From: JBBRQP01 sp038226175
GTDB taxonomy: Bacteria > Cyanobacteriota > Cyanobacteriia > Gloeobacterales > Anthocerotibacteraceae
Direction of reading: 5' to 3'
DNA length: 11,042 bases
Assembly (NCBI GenBank): GCA_038226175.1
Contig: JBBRQP010000092.1
Location: 1 to 11,042 of the forward strand
Below the pieces are notes generated by a model that worked only from the letters and a program-made list of their open reading frames with translations, was not told the origin of the DNA and searched no databases. Shown here piece by piece: positions 6,370 through 11,042 of this stretch. Each line of letters begins with the position of its first letter. The stretch's first letter is position 1. A program made the position numbers and the translations under genes.

Positions 6370-7688
6370 TTTGGATATCCTGTTGGGAACACATTATTTA
6401 CTCCCTTGATCAAACCACCAAAAATAGTAGTTATTAGTTGTTGATCAAGTTCCATTTTATCGTAAAAGTTTTCAAGTGCTGCAAAACCGCGATTCCAGCG
6501 CACTGGAAGTGGATAATGAGGAGCTTCTTCATTTGTTAAATCAAAATTCCACGGTTCTTCTATGGTTGATAACTCATCTTCAGCATCATTTGTTGGTGGT
6601 TTGATTTCATCATAGACTTCTTCAGTAAAAAGACTCCACGCATTTTCACGTAAAGAAGCTGAGTAATCGCTGGAATTCACTTCTGGAATCATAGCAGCAA
6701 CAATTTGTAATTGATTACGAATATCGTTAACTGATCCGGTCTTGCGCCAATGCTGAAAAAGAACGCGATAGCCACTCCAAGTCTGAGTGCCGTTAACAGC
6801 AAATAATAAAACCAGTGAAGCCCCAAGATCAGTAACAATAGATGAGGCGATCTCATCAATTCCAGCACGGCTATCGATAAGGGTAATGTTTGGTTGCCAA
6901 CGTGTCTCCAAGGCTTCGATCAAGTACGCTAGACGCTAATACCAATTTTTTCTGTTACCATCAGCATCTATTTTTGGCATCCATACACGCCCTAATTTTG
7001 CAATGTATTCACCCGGATCGGCACCGTGCGCTGGTACAACCCGGATATCCCCCTTTTGAGATAAATTACTAGAGGCAACCATGTCTTGAAATGTAGTGTT
7101 ACCGTTACCCACTAAGTCTTCTACAAGCCAGTCAGTAACACCATATTTTGGACGACGATCTTCAGATAATAATACAGAAGATAAACCAGGAGACTCAAGA
7201 TCCAGATCAAGCACAAGTACTTTTTTACCTTGTTCTGCCATAGCCCAAGCTACTACTGCTAAGGCTGTGGAACGACCAACACCACCTTTTATCGAGTAAA
7301 AAACAACTCTTGGACAAGTATCTGAAAGTGGTTTAATCGTAGACCAGTTTGACTCTGTGGCTAATCTGTCAACAACGAAAATATCAATAAATCCTTCCAA
7401 GGCAAACTTGACTTCATTCTTAAGTACTTCCTCAAAGTCCTGCTCAAAAAGCAAAATATGTTCAGCAGGAAATGTATGTGGATTAAGCTTGTTGGCGATT
7501 TCATTGGCTAAGGTTATACCAATTTGGCTATTTTCATGTTTTTCATCCAAGATCAAGCGTACCCGTCCATTTAGATCACGGTTGATCAGAATTTTTCCTA
7601 GTTCTTTTAACGATTCTCTATGGTTCTCAAAAATATCCGTGAGCAATGGTAAAATGTCATCAAATGTTGGATTGTTGTGTGGTGTCAT
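6366..7688 (-). pseudogene. KGGVGR-motif ParA/MinD-like ATPase split by an in-frame TAG
   Basis: Read through the stop at codon 251, this is one 440-codon frame. Codons 1-250 (7688-6939) hold an unassigned N-terminal region of about 125 residues, the deviant P-loop FYSIKGGVGRSTA (around 130-142) and the A' motif VLVLDLDLESPGL (157-169). Codons 252-440 (6935-6369) hold Walker B NITLIDSRAGIDEIA (D272) and the remaining SIMIBI fold (LGASLVLLFAVNGTQTWSGY). KGGVGRST carries R where ParA/MinD proteins have the P-loop K but keeps the signature K of KGG, as in the family called KGGVGR-motif variant AAA ATPases. The frame is intact on both sides and no base shift is needed, so a single substitution (for example CAG to TAG) explains it. 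Upstream and downstream genes overlap it by ATGA. The second half could be restarted at TTG 6923, giving 185 residues without a P-loop. A sequencing error or readthrough is also possible. Confidence 0.85.
6936..6938 (-). other. Premature in-frame TAG in the ATPase gene
   Basis: On the minus strand the codons read AAC AGA AAA AAT TGG TAT TAG CGT CTA GCG TAC TTG, and the frame on both sides encodes one ParA-like fold. The stop separates the A' motif from Walker B. A run of six A lies 7 bases upstream, but no frame change is needed to restore the protein, so it is not obviously a programmed frameshift site. The base after the stop is C, and no known strong readthrough context (such as CARYYA) follows. 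Confidence 0.9.
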
Positions 7689-8098
7689 ACCAATCCTTCC
7701 TTTCTTGCCTTCATGATCAAGGATCGTACTGATTTAACTCCTTTACGGTGTGGATCAACTAACGACTTATTAAAACTACTGCAGTTTGTATACCGTTGGG
7801 AAATGTGCCAGTCCTTAAAAGGATTTCCCTGGGGAACTAAGGAATACCTTGACCCTGGATGTCCTTTTGCATAAGTCTGATAACGCTCCCAAACTTTATC
7901 TGCGTGTACCTTGTTTTTTTGTTCTGATGGATTTCCATCATTTTGAGTAGGCATCCCAAAGATTTTCATTAAGCTCTTCAAACCACATTCGGCTGAGAGT
8001 CCATAAAGATGATCCGCATTCGCAAGCCTATCCTTGTCAAAGAGTAATTCGGCATCTAGCCAATGTCGCTCGTGGGCATCCAAGAAATCAGCATTCAT
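7685..8098 (-). CDS. HEPN-like small helical protein, first gene of the operon
   Basis: The 137-residue product begins MNADFLDAHERHWLDAELL and continues FDKDRLANADHLYGLSAECGLKSLM. The pattern H.RHW.DAELL....R.ANADHLYG.AAECGLK is that of HEPN-type four-helix proteins, which often act as RNases or nucleotide-binding partners in toxin and defence loci. The canonical RX4-6H catalytic motif is not clear: the best pair is R and H in ERYQTYAKGH (near residues 72-81), one residue too far apart. It could therefore be a non-catalytic partner. HPGSRYSLVPQGNPFKDWH (81-99) and a basic C-terminus (PHRKGVKSVRSLIMKARKEG) follow. The ATG at 8098 has no clear Shine-Dalgarno. Its TGA overlaps the next gene's ATG (ATGA, 7688-7685). 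A candidate promoter lies 30 bp upstream. I do not recognise a named family beyond the HEPN-like fold. Confidence 0.72.
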   Translation of the reverse strand: MNADFLDAHERHWLDAELLFDKDRLANADHLYGLSAECGLKSLMKIFGMPTQNDGNPSEQKNKVHADKVWERYQTYAKGHPGSRYSLVPQGNPFKDWHISQRYTNCSSFNKSLVDPHRKGVKSVRSLIMKARKEGLV

Positions 8099-8128
8099 TA
8101 GGGTTGTTAGCCATTCTCAATGGAGTGA

Positions 8129-8157
8129 ATTTAACACAGAAGTCTTACATTAGACAA
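8129..8157 (-). promoter_or_regulatory. Candidate promoter of the three-gene operon
   Basis: On the minus strand, TTGTCT (plus 8157-8152) and TTAAAT (8134-8129) are separated by exactly 17 bp, matching the sigma-70 consensus at 4 of 6 positions each. The -10 ends 30 bp before the ATG at 8098. The -35 and the spacer overlap a weak 14-bp palindrome, GTCTTACATTAGAC (8142-8155, 5 of 7 pairs), which could be an operator. Confidence 0.35.
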
Positions 8158-8160
8158 AGT

Positions 8161-8182
8161 TTGGGCTGAAAACTTAGCCTAA
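8161..8182. other. Small inverted repeat downstream of the MFS gene
   Basis: TTGGGCT (8161-8167) and AGCCTAA (8176-8182) form a 7-bp stem with one G-T pair around an 8-base loop. It lies between the end of the MFS gene and the operon start, upstream of the candidate promoter. No T-run follows on either strand, so I do not call it a terminator. The rest of the 8099-8284 gap shows nothing else. Confidence 0.3.
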
Positions 8183-8284
8183 TACATATAAAGTCTGACC
8201 ATAATCCTACTGCTAACGCATAACTATCCACCAAACATCTTTTCGGCAAAGGCACTAGTAAAAGCTATGTAGCGGATCGATATT

Positions 8285-9613
8285 TCAATCACTCAACACT
8301 CTATCTTTAGTTTCAATCACCAAAGGCAAGCAGACCAATCCCAAAAGCGGTACAAATCCCGTCCAAAATAAAGCGGTGATCGCTGATTGCAAGGCATTAG
8401 CACCTTGCGAGGCAATTGTCCCGACCAAAAAAGGCCCTGCCGCCGCAACAATCCGTCCCGTGTTATAACAAAATCCCGCTCCTGTTGCCCGTAAGCGTGT
8501 GGGAAATAGCTCCGGTAAATAATAGGTAAAACTGCCAAAGACACCAAACACCGTTAAACCAATTGGGAAATAGAGATATAACCGCGTCTCGGCGGGTAAA
8601 TCTAAGCCAAAGGTAGCCAGCATCGCCACCGCAGATAGCCCAAAATAAATACCAAACATGGGCTTACGACCGAGAATACGTGAGGCAGGAATTGTCAACA
8701 AACACCCAATCAGACCACCTAGATTAAAACAATTGGTCGCCAACGACTTCCAGCTTTCACCGAGTACTTTCGGATCAAGTCCTTGGGCTTGGGCGGTCAC
8801 TTGGGCTAAACCATTCGCCACCACCGGAATAAAAGCATTAGAACTCCACCAAGTCAGCAGAGCAATAAATGACATCAAAAATCCGCTAATTGTCAAAGGT
8901 CGATGCACCGCATCAAACAGCTCACTGAGTTTGGGTGGTGCCGCATTAGCCGCATTAGCTTGCCAGCGTTCTGGTTCTTTCACAAAAAAACGTACCAAAA
9001 AAGCGACCGCTGCCGGGATCAACCCGCACAAAAACACATACCGCCAGGAGATTTCGGGACTGTCCTTAAACCAAACCCCAGCAATCTGATAATTTAAAAA
9101 TGTTGCCAAAAATAAGCCAAAAGGCGAAGACGTATAAAGAAGCGCGCCTGCTTCGACGCGCCGTTTTTCGGGCACAACTTCGGCGACCATCGCGGCACCC
9201 GCTGCCCATTCACCGCCAATCCCAAGACTGGCCACGATCCGACACAACACCAAAACCCCAATATTTGGTGCAAAGGCGCAACTACTCGTACCCAAAGCGT
9301 AAAGAGCCATAGTCAGCAAAAGTGTTTTTGTCCGTCCAATTCGGTCAGCTAATTGTCCAAAAATAATACCCCCAACCGCCCAGCCAATCAGCAAAATTGC
9401 CGTGAGTAACCCTGTCCAAAAGAAGACTGCAGCTTTAGCTTGCGGGGAACCAATAGTTAGACCGAGTAGGGTAGGCACACAGTTGGGCGCAACATAGTTA
9501 AATAACAACGCATCAAAAATATCAAAACCCCAGCCCAACCAAGCAGCAGTTAAAACTGTCCATTGATAGCCATTAAGTCCCCACCACCCACCGGACACTT
9601 CAGCATTACTCAT
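8285..9613 (-). CDS. MFS transporter (AAHS/sugar-porter-like)
   Basis: The 442-residue protein (from ATG 9613) is a 12-helix-class major facilitator in the cytoplasmic membrane, probably a proton-coupled symporter. Helix 1 carries acidic residues in GWGFDIFDALLFNYVAPN (D31, D34), as in the aromatic-acid/sialate-type porters. The loop 2-3 signature is GQLADRIGRTK (86-96, motif A), and GIGGEWAAGAAMVAEVVPEKRR is the helix 4 to loop 4-5 region. A central loop (EPERWQANAANAAPPKLSELF) separates the two halves. The substrate cannot be named; an organic anion is a guess. The frame extends 6 codons upstream to GTG 9631, but MSNAEVSGG at 9613 is the better start because the same sequence occurs in the duplicated copy upstream. 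It reads in the same direction as the three-gene operon, whose start is 186 bp beyond its stop. Confidence 0.85.
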   Translation of the reverse strand: MSNAEVSGGWWGLNGYQWTVLTAAWLGWGFDIFDALLFNYVAPNCVPTLLGLTIGSPQAKAAVFFWTGLLTAILLIGWAVGGIIFGQLADRIGRTKTLLLTMALYALGTSSCAFAPNIGVLVLCRIVASLGIGGEWAAGAAMVAEVVPEKRRVEAGALLYTSSPFGLFLATFLNYQIAGVWFKDSPEISWRYVFLCGLIPAAVAFLVRFFVKEPERWQANAANAAPPKLSELFDAVHRPLTISGFLMSFIALLTWWSSNAFIPVVANGLAQVTAQAQGLDPKVLGESWKSLATNCFNLGGLIGCLLTIPASRILGRKPMFGIYFGLSAVAMLATFGLDLPAETRLYLYFPIGLTVFGVFGSFTYYLPELFPTRLRATGAGFCYNTGRIVAAAGPFLVGTIASQGANALQSAITALFWTGFVPLLGLVCLPLVIETKDRVLSD

Positions 9614-9656
9614 AACTCTGTCCCCCACCACCCACCAGACACTTCAGCATTATTCA
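9579..9656. repeat. Imperfect 44-bp tandem duplication at the MFS start
   Basis: Copy one (about 9579-9612) runs CCCCACCACCCACCGGACAC then TTCAGCATTACTCA. Copy two (about 9623-9656) repeats it as CCCCACCACCCACCAGACAC then TTCAGCATTATTCA, 44 bp further along with two mismatches. The unit therefore includes the intervening TAACTCTGTC. Copy one is the first codons of the MFS gene. In copy two a run of five C is found where copy one has four. Confidence 0.9.
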
Positions 9657-9657
9657 C
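9610..9657 (-). CDS. 15-codon mini-ORF made by the duplicated start
   Basis: In the second repeat copy, GTG at 9657-9655 opens a frame encoding MNNAEVSGGWWGTEL, stopping at TGA 9612-9610. The first dozen residues copy the N-terminus of the MFS protein (MSNAEVSGGWWG). The stop overlaps the MFS ATG (9613-9611) as ATGA, so ribosomes finishing the mini-ORF could start the MFS gene. One extra G in the GGGGG run would fuse the two copies in frame and extend the MFS protein. Whether this short frame is translated is unknown; it may be a passive by-product. Confidence 0.3.
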   Translation of the reverse strand: MNNAEVSGGWWGTEL

Positions 9658-9833
9658 TACAAAATCGGGTTAGCGAGAATCGTACCACGGGCTAAGCCTT
9701 GACCTTAGATTTGGTCATCATATCAGCAGATCAAAAAACCAGAATCTCTAGAAAATTTACATGAAATGACAAGCTAATTTATGAGAAAAGTGAATCACTG
9801 ATATTAAGGTATGTTAACATTTACGAAGTTAGC
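9658..9833. promoter_or_regulatory. Divergent intergenic region, MFS / DUF3120
   Basis: The gap between the divergent genes holds TGACC-N8-GGTCA (9700-9704 and 9713-9717), a perfect 5-bp inverted repeat with an 8-bp spacer, of a size and spacing typical of a dimeric regulator's operator. It overlaps a weak possible promoter (TTGACC at 9699-9704 with TATCAG at 9721-9726). A short frame from ATG 9811 (MLTFTKLA) ends in TGA overlapping the TTG start of the next gene. No NtcA-type GTA-N8-TAC site was seen. Confidence 0.35.
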
Positions 9834-10526
9834 TTGAGTAGTGTCTTGTTTTCCACCTTAATTTCTCGCCGCAGTTCTGTTTCGCTTCCAACCCTTGGGT
9901 TTTGGAGTGCAGCTTTTTTGGTGAGTATTCCAGTATTTTTTCAGGCACCGTTGGTTCGAGCTTTCCCGTGGCTGAGTCTAGCCATGACGGCCTTTTGGGT
10001 GGGTTTAGCCTACTATCTACGGCAGCGGCAGGAGCCGACGACACAGCTTTGGGGTAACTTGCTTTTTGGTTTTAGTTTGAGCTGGTTGTGTGGGTCTTTG
10101 TATTGGGGCTGGTTACGCACTGAGCCGCTTTGGCATATTCCTGTGGAAGCTCTGGGTTTGCCGATAGCTGTTTGGGCATGGAAACAGTGGCGGGTTGGGA
10201 GCTATTTTTATGTTGGTTCTTTTATTGGTACAGCCTTGACCGATGTCTATATCTGGGCAACCCACTTGACGCCTTGGTGGGTACGGTTGATGCAAGACGA
10301 GCAAGCTCCGACGATGCAAGCGGTAGTTGATGGTGTGATGGCACAGATTTTGACTCTCTCAGGAATTACTTGGGCCGTAGCCATCAGTGGTTTGTTGCTT
10401 GCAATTGGCCTTTGGGCTTTACGGGTAAACTCCCTTGAGCGTTGGACGCTAGCTGGGGCTGTTCTCAATACGTTATTTGTCAATGTTTTATTTATAGCGA
10501 GTTTGATGTTAGTTAACCTGTTGTGA
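9834..10526 (+). CDS. DUF3120 family membrane protein
   Basis: The 230-residue protein is an integral membrane protein of the type I know as cyanobacterial DUF3120, of unknown function. Hydrophobic segments are at about residues 20-38 (LGFWSAAFLVSIPVFFQAP), 45-62, 75-95, 102-115, 122-142 (YFYVGSFIGTALTDVYIW), 172-195 (ILTLSGITWAVAISGLLLAI) and 207-230. Conserved-looking features are the SLYWGWLRTEP, PLWHIPVEALGLPIAVWAW and FIGTALTDVYIWATHL stretches. The start is the TTG at 9834 with GAAG 5 bp upstream; no better ATG is in this frame, though the frame is open further upstream. The stop TGA (10524-10526) lies within GTGAC at the edge of the TnpB element, so the last residues may have been reshaped by the insertion. 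Divergent from the MFS gene. Confidence 0.8.
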   Translation: MSSVLFSTLISRRSSVSLPTLGFWSAAFLVSIPVFFQAPLVRAFPWLSLAMTAFWVGLAYYLRQRQEPTTQLWGNLLFGFSLSWLCGSLYWGWLRTEPLWHIPVEALGLPIAVWAWKQWRVGSYFYVGSFIGTALTDVYIWATHLTPWWVRLMQDEQAPTMQAVVDGVMAQILTLSGITWAVAISGLLLAIGLWALRVNSLERWTLAGAVLNTLFVNVLFIASLMLVNLL

Positions 10527-10580
10527 CGACTCCCGACGTTGTAGCTTGCTTCCCGTAGGGTTGCTTACGCATACAACGCG
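10527..10580. repeat. Right-end inverted repeat of the IS200/IS605-type element
   Basis: CGTTGTA (10537-10543) and TACAACG (10572-10578) form a perfect 7-bp inverted repeat with a 28-base loop that contains CCCGTAGGG and spans the TnpB stop codon. IS200/IS605 elements carry subterminal imperfect palindromes near each end, and the RNA made from the right end and the 3' part of tnpB serves as omega RNA. The element's boundary is likely at or near GTGAC 10523-10527 (GTCAC on the minus strand). This boundary is inference; the left end is outside the window. Confidence 0.5.
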
Positions 10581-11042
10581 GGCTTCCCAGTGAACCCTGC
10601 TATTGCATAGGGCGTTACCTGAGCTTTAATCACCGTGCGTCCCACGGCAATGTTCTTGATATTGATGGCAGCGTTCACATCTCGGTCAAGCTCTAGGCCG
10701 CAGTCAGGGCAAGAATGCCACCTATCAGCTAGCGTCTTCGGAACGTAGGCACCGCAATCAATATTGGAACAGATTTGACTTGTGCCGTATGGGTTTACGG
10801 CTATTGCAAGTTTGCCAGCATTCTCAGCTTTGCGACTCACAATAGACAGAAACTGACTCCATCCGGCATCCAGAATAGACTTACTCATTCTGGTTTTAGC
10901 CAAACCTTTGACGTTCAAAGCCTCGTAAGCGTTTATGTCGTGTTCACGTACTAGCTCCTGATCTATGTTGTAGTGGAAGTCTTGACGTTGACGGGCAACT
11001 TTTTGGTAATGCTTGGCTAGTCGCATAGTGGCTTTGTGTCTA
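10565..11042 (-). CDS. tnpB: TnpB (IS605 OrfB) C-terminal part, cut by window edge
   Basis: The frame is open from the window edge to TAA at 10567-10565, about 158 residues, with ATG 11026 only an internal methionine. TnpB is the RNA-guided DNA nuclease of IS200/IS605 elements, acting with omega RNA to cut donor sites. Visible from the C-terminal half: the RuvC-II glutamate in INAYEALNVKGLAK, the Zn ribbon CSNIDC...CPDCG (four cysteines; CX4C and CX2C), and the RuvC-III aspartate in LDRDVNAAINI. The tail VIKAQVTPYAIAGFTGKPALYA is typical of the cyanobacterial group. So all residues expected in this part are present and it may be active. The RuvC-I aspartate and any tnpA lie outside the window. 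It is convergent with the DUF3120 gene, with 38 bp between the stops. Confidence 0.9.
   Translation of the reverse strand, partial: RHKATMRLAKHYQKVARQRQDFHYNIDQELVREHDINAYEALNVKGLAKTRMSKSILDAGWSQFLSIVSRKAENAGKLAIAVNPYGTSQICSNIDCGAYVPKTLADRWHSCPDCGLELDRDVNAAINIKNIAVGRTVIKAQVTPYAIAGFTGKPALYA

Noticed and set aside
6940..6955. Programmed frameshift at the run of six A before the TAG
   Set aside because: The continuation of the protein is in the same frame after the TAG, so a frameshift would move away from the real coding sequence.
7357..7716. Plus-strand frame of 119 codons rich in serine and lysine, opposite the KGGVGR ATPase gene
   Set aside because: It is a shadow of the N-terminal half of the ATPase; the peptide shows no recognisable domain.
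8658..9089. Plus-strand frame of 143 codons inside the MFS gene
   Set aside because: Antisense to a clear transporter gene, with a low-complexity basic peptide and no motif or ribosome-binding site.
10555..10580. CRISPR repeat or riboswitch at the palindrome near TnpB
   Set aside because: There is only one palindromic unit and no array; position at the TnpB stop fits the right end of an IS200/IS605-type element.

Overview
The window looks like a piece of a cyanobacterial chromosome of moderate GC. The reasons are a membrane protein of the cyanobacterial DUF3120 type, a Uma2-family protein with a charged C-terminal tail, TruA and DHH-DHHA1 proteins with cyanobacterial-looking sequence, and IS630-like and IS200/IS605-like transposase fragments of types common there. 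I saw no copy of the HIP1 octamer (GCGATCGC). I cannot name the genus.

Layout. Bases 1-265 hold transposase debris: the first 38 codons of an IS630-like transposase (minus strand, cut by the window edge) and the tail of what looks like an IS5-type DDE transposase (plus strand). Two minus-strand housekeeping genes follow: truA and a DHH/DHHA1 phosphoesterase. Divergent from these is leuD, followed 8 bp later by a cupin gene and then by a small helical-repeat protein with a strong ribosome-binding site. Bases 3984-4163 contain the 26-codon remnant of an Rpn-type (PD-(D/E)XK) gene. A Uma2-family nuclease-like gene follows on the plus strand.

Bases 4927-8098 are the most unusual part. Three minus-strand genes are joined by two 4-bp ATGA overlaps: a small HEPN-like helical protein, a ParA/MinD-like ATPase with the deviant P-loop KGGVGR, and a 480-residue P-loop ATPase with GARGVGKS and a Walker B. 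The tight coupling, the class of proteins and the accessory neighbours suggest a conflict or defence-type module. I do not recognise it as a named system, and its function is inference. The middle gene is interrupted by one in-frame TAG. The reading frame is otherwise continuous across it, and the stop lies between the A' motif and Walker B, so the module is either newly inactivated or depends on readthrough.

Bases 8285-9613 encode a 12-helix-class MFS transporter (minus strand). Its start region is duplicated as an imperfect 44-bp tandem repeat, and the extra copy forms a 15-codon mini-ORF that overlaps the true start. Divergent from it is the DUF3120 membrane protein (plus). The window ends in the C-terminal part of a TnpB protein (minus strand) of an IS200/IS605-type element. 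An inverted repeat surrounds its stop codon, and the element's right end abuts, or even supplies, the DUF3120 stop codon.

No stretch over 300 bp lacks a gene or gene remnant. The longer gaps (1048-1271, 2388-2554, 3984-4163, 8099-8284, 9658-9833) are described in the features.
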